From NCBI GenBank assembly GCA_041446545.1, contig JBGOEJ010000001.1, positions 62,001 to 126,000 on the forward strand: 64,000 nucleotides of DNA, read 5' to 3'. How positions within the stretch are numbered: position 1 is the stretch's first letter; every line of letters starts with the position of its first letter. The notes under the pieces are model-generated. The model did no database searches, was not told where the DNA came from, and saw only the letters and a list, made by a program, of their open reading frames with translations. Shown here in pieces: positions 1 through 9,130 of this stretch. Position numbers and translations under genes: made by a program. Source of the DNA: Fervidibacter canadensis (GTDB lineage: Bacteria > Armatimonadota > Fervidibacteria > Fervidibacterales > Fervidibacteraceae).

Positions 1-3000
1 GATGGCGACCATCGCCAAAGTGCCAAAACCCACACGATTAGCGCCCAGCAAGACGCTTTTGAGGACATCTTCGGCGGTGCGCATCCCGCCGTCCGCCCAA
101 AGTTCCACTTGGTCGCGGATGCCCGCTTCCACCAAAGCGCGATGGGCTTCCTTGATGCCAATTTCGGCGGGCAAGCCGACATACTTGAGGGCGTGGATGC
201 GTGCCGCTCCCGTCCCGCCATCAAAGCCCGAAAGGGTGATGACATCGGCGCCCGCTTTTGCGATGCCGACAGCGATGACGCCGATGTTGGTGACGACGGG
301 AACTTTCACGATGACCTTTGCCTTCGGGTTGATGGTCTTCAGTTCGCTGATGAGTTGGGCGAGGTCTTCAATGCTGTAAAGGTCGTGGTTGTTGTTGGGC
401 GAAATCAAGTCCACGCCGGGCACGGCATATCGCACGGCGGCGACTTTCGGCGTCACTTTCCGCCCCGGCAAATGTCCGCCTTCACCGGGCTTTGCGCCCT
501 GTCCGATTTTGATTTCCAGCCAGTAGGACGAGTTGCAGTAGTAAGCGTTGACGCCGAAGCGTCCCGATGCGACTTGCTGCCCGCGATTGAAGGGATAGCG
601 CCCGATCAAATCCTTCAACTCGCCACCTTCGCCCGAAAGCGCCAGCATGTTGAGCCGATAAGCCGCCTCGGCATAAGCGCGATAGGCAATTTCACCCTGC
701 GAACCGAAGGACATGGACGAGATGAGGAAGGGCAAGTCGTGCCAGCCGATGCCGATGTCCACCCGTTCAGGCGGCACCCATTGCTTTCGGTCGTCCAGAA
801 ACTGCACATCCAGCAAATGCCGTAGGGCGATGGGATGCTCGCGCTCCAGCGCTTTGACCCGTTCCTCATATTCGCGGTAGTCGCTCTCGCCTGACGCCGC
901 TCGCCCTGCCGCTTTCCAGACATGCGGGTAAAAGCGGAAATCGCGACGCAAAGGTGAATGGCGCCTTCGCCCCTCACCTCCCGTCCCTTGCCCCATTTCG
1001 CTTCGTCCCTCGTCCCTCGTCCCTCGTCCCCCAAAGATGAGTGCGTGGCGTCGGCGCACCTCGGCATCCCAACGCTCCAAGTTGAAGGCTGCCGTTTCAC
1101 TGCCGTAAAAGTTTTTGCACTCCGTTAGTTCGGCAATTTCGGGTGCGACGCCGATAGAGGCAAAGTTTTTGCCGTAGCCCCGCAGTTCGTGCGTGCCCAT
1201 TGTGGCGATGACTTTTTCTAAGCCCTTGCTCAAGCCGACGATGACATTGCTCAACCGCTGTGCCCGTTCCCATTCGTCGGCGATAGGACAATCAGGTTTC
1301 TCGCCGCACAGCGCCACATCGTAAAGCAAGTAGGGCACGACGGCATCGGCGCCGAGGCTGATGGCGAAAATCAAATCGTGCAGGTTGCGCAAAGCGCCTG
1401 AGCGAAGGATGATGCCACAGCGGCGCCGCAAATTCCGCTGGCTCTTCGCCACCCCACCGTTGCCGTTTTCTTCGTCTCCTTCCATCCAAGTTTCTCGCAG
1501 CGCCTTGTCCACAGCGGCGACAGCAAGATGAGGGTCAAGGAGCAGCGCGTTGGGCGTGAAGGCATCGCCGTCGTCCAAAAGCAAGATGGCAGCGCCATCG
1601 CGAACTGCTTGCACGGCTGCCTCCGTTAACGCTTGCAATGCCTCACGCGCCGTTCGCTTGGAAGGGTAAGCCAACGAGAGGCGGGCAATTTTGTCAGGAG
1701 CAAAATGCGCCAATGTGGCTTCCAAAGTTTGGGCGTGGGCATCGTCGGCGGCGCGCTCCGAAAGTTCCCGCGAAAGCAATCCTGCCCGTTCCAAGTAGGT
1801 AGCGTCCACCAACAGCGGCGTGTCCAGTTCCAAAAGTTGGTCAAGCAACTTCGCCTGCGCTTCCCTCTCCCATCCGTTACCCGTCCCTCGTCCCGATTCC
1901 CTCGTTCCCTCCAAAGGTGGTCGCTCGCCCAAAAGGGTTTGCGTGTTGAAATGCTCCGTTTCTCGCTCCCTGTCCATAGACGGGTTGGTGACGACGGCGA
2001 CGATTTCCTTGTAGTAGTCGGCGAGGTTGTGCCCTTCGGGCGAAAGGGCTGCCAGCGGACCGTCGTAGCCCAAAGAGCCGATGGGTTCGTTGCCCGAAGG
2101 AGCGATGGCTTCAATGTAGCGGACTTCTTCATCACCCCAACCGAAAGCGCCCATGACCGCTTCTTTGCGCTGACGCTCCGTCGTCAAGCCATCATGGACA
2201 GGGAGAGCGAAGGGCAATGCGTCAGCGGTGAAGGGCTCATCTCCTGCGGTCACATCGTCCCTCTGTCTTTCTGTCGGTTGCCCCATCGGGTTCCCTTCGC
2301 CCGTTAAGCCATTGTCACCATCGTTTGCCCCGCCTCGGACGACCCGCGCCGCCGTCCGACCGCCGACGGAGACGGCAAGGGCTTCAGGCAGCCGCTCTTC
2401 CAAGCCAAAGCGCTTTCGCCAGCGTTGGTAGAGTTGCCATTGAAGTTCGTGGTAAGGGATGACCTCCACTTCTCCGTTTGCCAGCAGTCGGACGGCAATT
2501 TTTTCGCCGGGCGCTAAAGGCTTGGGGTCGCGAACCAGCGTCTCAAAAGGCAAAACGCCCCGTTCGCTCGTAAAGACCAGTTCCTTCTCCGTCTCCGCAA
2601 ACCAAAGCGGACGCAAGCCGAGGGCATCCACGCTGAAGACGCACTCGTCGCCGTAGCGGGTCACCAATGCCGCCGGTCCTTGAGCAAAGGGACCGAAGGC
2701 GGCGCGGTAGTAGCGATACATCGTCCGCAACTCTTCGGGCAACCACTTCAACTCTTCCAGCACGGGCGGAAAGACGATTTCCATCGCTTCAGCGAGGGTG
2801 AAGCCATAGTCCACGATGAGGGTGTGCAAAACTCGGTCAAGGTCTTGAGAGTCGGAGCCGTCGCGGGGCAGTTGGACGCCAATCATTTGCCCTTCCCGCC
2901 GCAACTTTTCAATGGTGTTGATTTCGCCGTTGTGCCCCAGCAAGGCAAAAGGTTGGGCACGCTCAAAAGTTGACCAAGTGTTGGTGGAATAGCGGCAGTG

Positions 3001-3657
3001 CCCGATGGTCACGCGGCTGACGCAATCTGGGTCGGAAAGTTCGGGAAAGTAGTGGGCAATGCCCGAAGGGCTGCCGTAAACCTTGTAGACGACGATGTAG
3101 CGACTGATGGACAAAGGATAAAGAGGCGTTTCTCGCTCAATGCGCAACTGCAACTTTAACAACTTTTTGTCCATCACTTCTTCGGGAGCGGGTTGGTCAA
3201 AGACGGCGGCGATTTGCCAAAATTCAGGCTCAACCTTTCGGGCATTTTTGCCCAAAGCGTCGCTACGGGTTTTGCCCCGTCGCTCCAAAAGGATGCGGGC
3301 GCCTGCGTCGGCAAATTGGTGGCGCAAAACTGCCAGCCACTCGTGAGCGCGCCCCTTTTCTGTCTTCGGCAAAAAGAAGTGGGCGACGAAAAAGCGTTGG
3401 CTGTCCGCCCATGAGGCATTCAAATTTGCCAATTGCAAGTAGCGCGCCCAGAGGCGGCGAGGGATGTCAATCATGACACCGCAGCCATCGCCTTCTCCGT
3501 CCACCATCCCTGAACGATGTCCCATCTTTTCTAACGCTTGCAGCGTCCGCTTGATGTTTCCGTGCGACGGCGCGCCCTTTCGGATGTTGCAAATCAAGGC
3601 ACAACTGTCGTGCTCGTCCGCCGACCGAAAATTGGGCACGGGATAATGCTGCAACAC
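1..3657 (-). CDS. gltB: Glutamate synthase large subunit (partial, runs off the left edge)
   Basis: Transfers the glutamine amide to 2-oxoglutarate to give glutamate; flavin and Fe-S enzyme of the cytoplasm. The frame is open from a GTG at 3657 down to base 1 (1219 codons), so the C-terminal 250-300 residues lie outside. An AGGAGGGG SD sits 6-7 bases before the GTG; an in-frame ATG 42 bases upstream is less well placed. The glutamine amidotransferase cysteine is in EHDSCALICNIRKG (Cys19, shortly after the start, as in GltB proenzymes). The last visible residues read WADGGMRTAEDVLKSVLLGA, the FMN-domain signature that precedes the Fe-S cysteines. Two low-complexity inserts encoded by heptanucleotide repeats (about 1000-1040 and 1860-1910) and a third loop near 2230-2330 lengthen it relative to relatives. 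Downstream of deoB by 70 bases, likely one transcript with it. Confidence 0.93.
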   Translation of the reverse strand, partial: MLQHYPVPNFRSADEHDSCALICNIRKGAPSHGNIKRTLQALEKMGHRSGMVDGEGDGCGVMIDIPRRLWARYLQLANLNASWADSQRFFVAHFFLPKTEKGRAHEWLAVLRHQFADAGARILLERRGKTRSDALGKNARKVEPEFWQIAAVFDQPAPEEVMDKKLLKLQLRIERETPLYPLSISRYIVVYKVYGSPSGIAHYFPELSDPDCVSRVTIGHCRYSTNTWSTFERAQPFALLGHNGEINTIEKLRREGQMIGVQLPRDGSDSQDLDRVLHTLIVDYGFTLAEAMEIVFPPVLEELKWLPEELRTMYRYYRAAFGPFAQGPAALVTRYGDECVFSVDALGLRPLWFAETEKELVFTSERGVLPFETLVRDPKPLAPGEKIAVRLLANGEVEVIPYHELQWQLYQRWRKRFGLEERLPEALAVSVGGRTAARVVRGGANDGDNGLTGEGNPMGQPTERQRDDVTAGDEPFTADALPFALPVHDGLTTERQRKEAVMGAFGWGDEEVRYIEAIAPSGNEPIGSLGYDGPLAALSPEGHNLADYYKEIVAVVTNPSMDRERETEHFNTQTLLGERPPLEGTRESGRGTGNGWEREAQAKLLDQLLELDTPLLVDATYLERAGLLSRELSERAADDAHAQTLEATLAHFAPDKIARLSLAYPSKRTAREALQALTEAAVQAVRDGAAILLLDDGDAFTPNALLLDPHLAVAAVDKALRETWMEGDEENGNGGVAKSQRNLRRRCGIILRSGALRNLHDLIFAISLGADAVVPYLLYDVALCGEKPDCPIADEWERAQRLSNVIVGLSKGLEKVIATMGTHELRGYGKNFASIGVAPEIAELTECKNFYGSETAAFNLERWDAEVRRRHALIFGGRGTRDEGRSEMGQGTGGEGRRRHSPLRRDFRFYPHVWKAAGRAASGESDYREYEERVKALEREHPIALRHLLDVQFLDDRKQWVPPERVDIGIGWHDLPFLISSMSFGSQGEIAYRAYAEAAYRLNMLALSGEGGELKDLIGRYPFNRGQQVASGRFGVNAYYCNSSYWLEIKIGQGAKPGEGGHLPGRKVTPKVAAVRYAVPGVDLISPNNNHDLYSIEDLAQLISELKTINPKAKVIVKVPVVTNIGVIAVGIAKAGADVITLSGFDGGTGAARIHALKYVGLPAEIGIKEAHRALVEAGIRDQVELWADGGMRTAEDVLKSVLLGANRVGFGTLAMVAI

Positions 3658-3727
3658 ACCTATCCCCTCCTGAGAGGCGAAAAACAAAAGGCGTCCCATC
3701 AGGTGCGGCTGAGAGGACGCAAAAAGT

Positions 3728-4924
3728 TTAGCGCAAATCGCCCTGCCTGTAGGCGTCGGAAAAGACACTCAGGAAACTTTCTCCCGCCCCCGTCCATCGG
3801 ACACCGAAAAAGTCGGCGAGAGTAGCGGCGACATCGGCGAAAGTCTGCCGAACGCCCAAAGGTTGTCCCTTTGACAACTTCGGCGTCCAAACGAGCAACG
3901 GGACATACTCACGGCTGTGGTCGGTGCTGGGCGTCGTCGGGTCGTTGCCGTGATCAGCGGTGATGACCAACAAATCATCGTTGCGCAACTTGGGCAAAAA
4001 ATCGGATAACCACGCATCAAACTCCGTGAGGGCTTCCGCAAACCCTTTCGGGTCGTTGCGGTGACCAAATTGCGTGTCAAAGTCCACCAGCGTGCACCAA
4101 AGAAAGTCAAAGGCGTCCCTTTGCGTTAATTCCGCCACCTTCGCCATCCCTTCGGCGTTGCTACCTGTGTGATGGGCTTCGGCGATGCCTCGCCCCGCAA
4201 AGATATCGTCCACCTTCCCGACTGTCACGACCTTCAACCCGCTTTCGCTTAGGACATCCAGCAGCGTCGGAGAAGGCGGCGGGACGGAGAAATCGCGTCG
4301 GCGAGGCGTTCGTCGGAAGTTGCCGGGTGTGCCGGCGAACGGGCGAGCGATGACACGGGCGACTTCATGTTCGCCCCGCAAAATTTCGCGGGCGATGCGA
4401 CACCACTCATAAAGTTGCTCTACGGGCACGATGTCTTCGTGAGCGGCAATTTGGAAGACACTATCGGCGCTGGTATAGACGATGGGATTTCCCGTGCGCA
4501 AATGTTCTTCGCCCAGTTCGTCCAAGATGGCAGTGCCTGAGGCGGGCTTATTGCCCAAAACTTTGCGCCCGATGGCGTGCTCAAAAGCGGCGATGATGTC
4601 GGGCGGGAAACCGTTGGGATAAGTCGGGAAGGGCTTGGTGCGGATGATGCCCGCAATTTCCCAATGCCCGGTCGTGCTGTCCTTGCCCGCCGAAACTTCC
4701 CGCATGATGCCGTAGCAGGCTTTGGGTTTGTCAGTAGGTGGAACGCCAGCGATGTCGGCGAGATTTCCCAGTCCCAGCCGTTGCAAAGTCGGCAAAGTTA
4801 AGCCGCCGACGGCTTTAGCGGTGTTGACCAAAGTGTTGCTCCCTTCGTCCCCGTAAGCAGCGGCGTCAGGGAGTTCACCGATGCCAACGCCATCCAGCAA
4901 AAGCAAAATCGCCCGCCGCTTCAT
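3728..4924 (-). CDS. deoB: Phosphopentomutase
   Basis: Interconverts (deoxy)ribose 1-phosphate and 5-phosphate, linking nucleoside breakdown to central carbon metabolism. The 398-residue length fits the family. The metal-binding alkaline-phosphatase fold is visible: LLLDGVGIGELPDA near residue 10, the phosphothreonine region KDSTTGHWEIAG near 90, and the late metal ligands in ITADHGNDPTTPSTDHSRE. I start at the ATG giving MKRRAILLLLDGVGIG; a TTG eight codons upstream is possible but adds nothing conserved. It lies between the aldolase gene and gltB on the minus strand with gaps of about 70 bases, so it is probably transcribed from the promoter at 6143-6171. A pyrimidine-nucleoside phosphorylase that would feed it is encoded separately at 43.3-44.6 kb. 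Confidence 0.95.
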   Translation of the reverse strand: MKRRAILLLLDGVGIGELPDAAAYGDEGSNTLVNTAKAVGGLTLPTLQRLGLGNLADIAGVPPTDKPKACYGIMREVSAGKDSTTGHWEIAGIIRTKPFPTYPNGFPPDIIAAFEHAIGRKVLGNKPASGTAILDELGEEHLRTGNPIVYTSADSVFQIAAHEDIVPVEQLYEWCRIAREILRGEHEVARVIARPFAGTPGNFRRTPRRRDFSVPPPSPTLLDVLSESGLKVVTVGKVDDIFAGRGIAEAHHTGSNAEGMAKVAELTQRDAFDFLWCTLVDFDTQFGHRNDPKGFAEALTEFDAWLSDFLPKLRNDDLLVITADHGNDPTTPSTDHSREYVPLLVWTPKLSKGQPLGVRQTFADVAATLADFFGVRWTGAGESFLSVFSDAYRQGDLR

Positions 4925-4996
4925 CCCTTCGTCACCGTCCCATAGCAAGATGACGGTGCTAAGGATTTTGCGGCGGGCGATGAGTTGTTGACAAAA

Positions 4997-6094
4997 TCAG
5001 CGCGCCACTGCGACAGGGGTGGCATAATCGGCAAACCAAGTCGGCGATTTGCCCGCCAGTTCCACTTGCCCACCGAACTTGGGATGGTCAAACCAAGGTT
5101 TCGCCGTTTCGGCATAAGCATTGGCGCGGACGAAATTGTAGGCGCCTTCCGTCGCCAGCCACTCTTCCATCTCGGCTTCGTCAGGGAAGCACTCCAAAAC
5201 ACCCTTCCAGATGGCACGCCCGCAAAGGAAGCCGCTGGCGCCTGCTTCACACGCCATTTCCACCTGCACGAGGAACTCTTCAATGTCCACCCCTGCGCTC
5301 AAGATGACCCAAGGCGAACCCGCCGCTTCGTTGAGTTGGCGACAGAACTCTTCCACATCCTTGAGGGTGTAGACGGCGGGACGCTCCTGACCGTCAAAAG
5401 CGCCAGAAGCGAACTCCTTGACGAACTTCAAGTCGGCGGGGAACTCCACCTTTAGGATGTCCACCTTGTATTCGGGCTTGCTGAACTCGCGAACGCTCTC
5501 AATGACAATTTGCGGACGCTTGCGGGCATATTCGGGCGTCTTCGTCTCGCCGGGCACGAGGTCATAGCCTGTGAACTCCAACAAGAAAGGCACATCATAG
5601 CGCTCGCATTCCTCGCCGACGCGTCGGACGATTTCCTGTTGGTGGCGGCAGGTTTCTTCGGAGGCATCGGGTCGGTAATGGACGAGCAATTTGATGGCAT
5701 CGGCGCCAGCGCGGACGGCTTTCTCCACCGACCAACCTTCAATGAGGGTGGCGCGCCGTTCTCGGTTGCCGTTGACCTCCACCCGTTGCGGCGGTGACTC
5801 TTCGTAAGCCAGCAACAGACCCGTTCGGGGCGGAAGGTGTTGGATGGAGTAGGGGTAGCCGTAAACGGGATCGGTCAAGACCGCCGTCGCATATTTCGCC
5901 AAGTGCTTAGTGACCAACTCTTTGATGCGGGCGACATGGCGGAACATCTCTTCCGATGGGATGTCGCCCAGTTTCTTTCGGATGGCTTCTCGCATGGAAT
6001 CGCGCTGGTCAATCGCCATCATCTTGAAGCGCCCTTGCTCATCAGTCAGGGAGCGCAACCGCTGCCACTTGCCAGCGGATAAAGCCGTTGGCAT
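4997..6094 (-). CDS. LacD-type class I aldolase (tagatose 1,6-bisphosphate aldolase-like)
   Basis: 365 residues resembling LacD-type class I aldolases, which cleave ketose 1,6-bisphosphates through a lysine Schiff base. Visible signatures are the early AIDQRDSM, the barrel strands DAIKLLVHY and PFLLEFTGYD, the probable Schiff-base lysine in VDILKVEFPAD, and WVILSAGVDIEEF followed by GASGFLCGRAIWKG. I start at the ATG 13 codons into the longest frame because a GGAGGTG SD lies 9 bases before it. First gene after a strong promoter, followed by deoB and gltB. The true substrate may not be tagatose bisphosphate; related sulfo-sugar (YihT-like) and other aldolases share the fold. Confidence 0.85.
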   Translation of the reverse strand: MPTALSAGKWQRLRSLTDEQGRFKMMAIDQRDSMREAIRKKLGDIPSEEMFRHVARIKELVTKHLAKYATAVLTDPVYGYPYSIQHLPPRTGLLLAYEESPPQRVEVNGNRERRATLIEGWSVEKAVRAGADAIKLLVHYRPDASEETCRHQQEIVRRVGEECERYDVPFLLEFTGYDLVPGETKTPEYARKRPQIVIESVREFSKPEYKVDILKVEFPADLKFVKEFASGAFDGQERPAVYTLKDVEEFCRQLNEAAGSPWVILSAGVDIEEFLVQVEMACEAGASGFLCGRAIWKGVLECFPDEAEMEEWLATEGAYNFVRANAYAETAKPWFDHPKFGGQVELAGKSPTWFADYATPVAVAR

Positions 6095-6142
6095 AACAGT
6101 AGCCACCTCCAATTGCTGGGATTTCAGTGCCAAGTCGCCATT

Positions 6143-6171
6143 ATTTTAATGCCCCTCGCTCGGATCGTCAA
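6143..6171 (-). promoter_or_regulatory. Sigma-70 promoter of the aldolase-deoB-gltB transcript
   Basis: On the minus strand TTGACG (6171-6166), a 17-base spacer and TAAAAT (6148-6143). Predicted start near 6136, about 40 bases before the ATG at 6094. Confidence 0.7.
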
Positions 6172-6180
6172 CGGGACACA

Positions 6181-6215
6181 CAAAAAGAAACGGGACAGCC
6201 CTGCAAGACTGCCCC
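6181..6215 (-). terminator. Intrinsic terminator after the pseudopilin gene
   Basis: Read on the minus strand, a 9-bp stem (6215-6207 with 6200-6192, two G-U pairs) with a 6-base loop is followed by a T-rich tract (GTTTCTTTTTG). It lies 35 bases after the stop of the pseudopilin gene and just upstream of the next promoter. Confidence 0.7.
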
Positions 6216-6249
6216 ACCTATCGGGTTAACAAGAAGGAGAGAACGAACA

Positions 6250-7155
6250 CTACCACCAAAACCAAGTCTGGGAGCAACGGGAGTCAGGCACTTCGTCGCA
6301 AATTTGGGCTCGCAGCGGACCGCCAAAGGGTTGACCGAGGGGTGTGATAGGGCGCGCCATCCGCACTTGTCGCCAGAGCGACCATTTGGCGTGTCCGTCG
6401 GCATAACTCATGAGGATGCCTTTAAGGTGGCGCCCCGCCACTTCGTCGCCGCGCGGGTTAGAGACCCAATTGGGGTCGGCAGGCCAGATTTCGGGGAATG
6501 CCAATTTTCGGATGACACCTGTCGGGAAAACGCCCCACTCTTGCATCCAACCCCATGGCGTAAAGAAGGCTTGCTCCGAGTCACCCCAAAGGACAAACTC
6601 AGCGGGGCGTTGCATCCTTGCCAAGCGGGTATACTCTTCAGCGTTATTCTGGACGAACTCGTTGTAGCCGTAACTGGTAAAGAACAGCCAATCCAATCGT
6701 CGGAACGGCAGGTTGGGATGAACGCCATAACCGCCACGGCAGCCCCACCAAGCCTGCCTCAAGGCTTCTTCGGGTTTGTCGGAGCAAGTCAACGGCCAAC
6801 TCCAGTTGCGTCCTGTGCTGGGGCATTTGTAGACCTCGCGGTTTTTAGCGTAAGCGTCCAACATAACAGGCACGGGCGGTCCGATAAGCGGTCCGCCATA
6901 CCAAGGGTCATTGCCGCCAGGTCCGCCACCCCAGCAGGGCGTCCGCCAGAAGGGAAAGCGTTCGTCGTAGTCTTGGGCATATTGTGCCGTTGCGAGTCCG
7001 ATGTTGCGGGTGTTACTGTTGCACTGGGCTTGGCGGGCTTTCTCCCGCGCCTGAGCGAACACGGGGAACAAGATCGCCGCCAAGATAGCGATAATCGCGA
7101 TGACGACCAACAACTCAATGAGGGTGAAGGCAGACCGCTGTCGCTGCTGCAACAT
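6250..7155 (-). CDS. DUF1559-type pseudopilin with prepilin cleavage signal
   Basis: 301 residues. Residues 1-40 are a type IV prepilin-like signal: basic start, then FTLIELLVVIAIIAILAAI after the cleavage site, with the glutamate at mature position 5, followed by FPVFAQAREKARQAQCNSN, typical of Armatimonadota and Planctomycetota pseudopilins. The middle is rich in Trp, Gly and Pro and has paired cysteines; the C-terminal part carries SYADGHAKWS, the usual D-G-H motif of this family. Expected to be cleaved and methylated by a prepilin peptidase and displayed at the cell surface or in a secretion pseudopilus; the individual function is unknown. Strong SD (AAGGAGGCG) before the ATG. Has its own promoter and terminator, hence monocistronic. 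A decayed relative lies at 30.4-30.65 kb. Confidence 0.88.
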   Translation of the reverse strand: MLQQRQRSAFTLIELLVVIAIIAILAAILFPVFAQAREKARQAQCNSNTRNIGLATAQYAQDYDERFPFWRTPCWGGGPGGNDPWYGGPLIGPPVPVMLDAYAKNREVYKCPSTGRNWSWPLTCSDKPEEALRQAWWGCRGGYGVHPNLPFRRLDWLFFTSYGYNEFVQNNAEEYTRLARMQRPAEFVLWGDSEQAFFTPWGWMQEWGVFPTGVIRKLAFPEIWPADPNWVSNPRGDEVAGRHLKGILMSYADGHAKWSLWRQVRMARPITPLGQPFGGPLRAQICDEVPDSRCSQTWFWW

Positions 7156-7198
7156 CGTCCATCGCCTCCTTGCGAAGTTGTGCCTTTACAGCAGCAAA

Positions 7199-7228
7199 AT
7201 TATGGGCGTGATGATGAGGGGGCGTCAA
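7199..7228 (-). promoter_or_regulatory. Sigma-70 promoter of the pseudopilin gene
   Basis: Minus strand TTGACG (7228-7223), 18-base spacer, CATAAT (7204-7199), about 44 bases before the ATG at 7155. Lies in the divergent gap shared with mutL. Confidence 0.65.
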
Positions 7229-7283
7229 GAGCGTTAAAGCGACGGTGTCGCGAACCGAGACCACCGACAGGAGGCGAAGTTGT

Positions 7284-9110
7284 TTGGGGCGCATCAATCC
7301 GTTGCCACCGGAGGTCGCATCCCAAATCGCTGCGGGGGAAGTGATAGAGCGCCCTGCTTCCGTCGTGAAAGAACTGGTGGAAAATGCCTTGGATGCGGGG
7401 GCAAGTCGCATCGTCATCCGTGTTGACGACGGGGGCAAAAAACTTATCCGTGTCACTGATGACGGCTGCGGGATGGACAGCGACGATGCCGTGTTAGCCT
7501 TCCAACGCCATGCCACCAGCAAAATCCGTGATGCCGACGACCTTTGGCGCATCGCGACGATGGGCTTTCGGGGTGAAGCGCTTCCCTCCATCGCCGCTGT
7601 CGCCCATGTGGAACTTATCACCCGTCCCCCTGACGCCCCACACGGCACACGGGTCGTCATAGAAGGCGGATTCCTGCAAACGGTGGAACCTGTCGGTTGT
7701 CCCGCAGGGACGACGGTGACGGTGCAACGGCTCTTTTTCAACACACCCGCCCGATTGAAATTTTTGAAGTCAGCATCTACTGAGTTCGCTCATATCGCCG
7801 AAGTCGTCAGCCGCTACATCCTCGCTTTCCCAGAGGTCGCTTTCACGCTGGAGCACAACGGTCGGGAGGTGATGCGCCATGTGCCGACGGGCGAGGAACG
7901 AACGGCGTTGGCGGAAGTGATGGGACGAGAGTTGGCAGCCCAATTAGTGCCCGTGCACTATCACGAGCCGCCTTACACCGTGCGGGGGTTTGTCTCGCCG
8001 CCGACGGTCAGCAAACCGACCCGAAGTCATCAATGGTTTTTCGTCAACCGTCGGTTCGTCCGCAATAAAACCCTTGCCGCCGCCATCAGCCACGCCTATC
8101 ATGGCTTTTTGCCTGAAGGGCGTCAACCCGTCGTCGTGCTGTTTTTGGACTTGCCGCCTGATTTGGTGGATGTGAATGTCCATCCCGCCAAGATTGAAGT
8201 GCGCTTTAGGAAAGAAGCAGAGGTGCAAAGTGTCGTCGTGCGGGCGCTGCGGGAAGCGTTGTTGGCAGGGCAAGTCGTTCCCAGCGTCACTTTGTCACCG
8301 CCGCGTGAAAAGTTTTCCCCCAACCTTGCCCCGCCACCGCCCCGCCGCGCCTTGACGGAGTTTCGTCAACTGTTGCAGGTCAAGTTTGGGCGGGGCATAA
8401 CGCCATCTTCCTCGCCTGTCCCTTCCTCGCCTGATTTGCCACCGACGCTTCCTTCCTCAACTTCTGCGTCCCTGCCCTCCTTGCTCCCGACCCTTTCTCC
8501 TGCGCCACCTTCCCCTCCCTTGCTACCTCGCCCGTCCAACCTTCTTGCCCTTAAGCAGTTAGCGGCGACTTACATCTTGGCGGAAAACGAGCAAGGCGAT
8601 TTGTTCATCGTTTGCCAACATCGGGCACATGAACGATGGCTTTTTGAGCAATTGCTTCATCGCTCGCAAGGCGAAGAGGTGGGACGACAAGGTTTGGTCG
8701 TGCCCTTGACCTTGAGTTTGGGGCAGGCGCAAGGGGCATTTGTGGAGGCGCATTTGAGCGTCCTTAGACGGGCAGGTTTTGAGTTAGAACCCTTTGGGCG
8801 CAACACTTTCCTTGTTCGGGCTGTCCCGACTATCCTTGCGGAGCGGGATTACGAACAAGTGCTGCGTGACCTTTTGGACGAATTGGTGGTCAGCGAGAAG
8901 TTGGGGGCGGACGAACTTTTTCACGAGGTTTTGGCGACCATCGCTTGCAAAGCCGCCATCAAAGCAGGCGATGTCCTCACACAGGAAGAGATGCAGCAGT
9001 TGCTGGACGACTTGCTCACCCTTGACAACCCTGCATTGTGCCCACACGGTCAGCCCATCCTGATTGCGTTGACCAAAGCGGAATTGGACAGGCGCTTTGA
9101 ACGAGGTTAG
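7284..9110 (+). CDS. mutL: DNA mismatch repair protein MutL
   Basis: 608 residues. The N-terminal GHKL ATPase is complete: INPLPPEVASQIAAGEV, ELVENALDAGA, the ATP lid VTDDGCGM and FQRHATSKI followed by MGFRGEAL. A Pro/Ser-rich linker (about 8400-8545) joins the C-terminal dimerisation domain. That domain keeps ACKAAIKAGDVLTQEEMQQL and CPHGQP, but the nuclease motif usually starting D-Q-H-A reads CQHRAHERWLFE, with Cys in place of the metal-binding Asp, so nicking activity is uncertain. I chose the TTG at 7284: AGGAGG lies 9 bases before it and the upstream GTG at 7245 has no SD. No mutS is in the window. The PurN-like gene follows after 20 bases, so co-transcription is likely. Confidence 0.95.
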   Translation: MGRINPLPPEVASQIAAGEVIERPASVVKELVENALDAGASRIVIRVDDGGKKLIRVTDDGCGMDSDDAVLAFQRHATSKIRDADDLWRIATMGFRGEALPSIAAVAHVELITRPPDAPHGTRVVIEGGFLQTVEPVGCPAGTTVTVQRLFFNTPARLKFLKSASTEFAHIAEVVSRYILAFPEVAFTLEHNGREVMRHVPTGEERTALAEVMGRELAAQLVPVHYHEPPYTVRGFVSPPTVSKPTRSHQWFFVNRRFVRNKTLAAAISHAYHGFLPEGRQPVVVLFLDLPPDLVDVNVHPAKIEVRFRKEAEVQSVVVRALREALLAGQVVPSVTLSPPREKFSPNLAPPPPRRALTEFRQLLQVKFGRGITPSSSPVPSSPDLPPTLPSSTSASLPSLLPTLSPAPPSPPLLPRPSNLLALKQLAATYILAENEQGDLFIVCQHRAHERWLFEQLLHRSQGEEVGRQGLVVPLTLSLGQAQGAFVEAHLSVLRRAGFELEPFGRNTFLVRAVPTILAERDYEQVLRDLLDELVVSEKLGADELFHEVLATIACKAAIKAGDVLTQEEMQQLLDDLLTLDNPALCPHGQPILIALTKAELDRRFERG

Positions 9111-9130
9111 GGAAAAAGGAGCGGACAGCG

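Noticed and set aside
6127..7344. 405-codon open frame on the plus strand opposite the pseudopilin gene
   Set aside because: Sequence is composition-driven with no motifs; the opposite strand has a clear pilin with promoter, SD and terminator.
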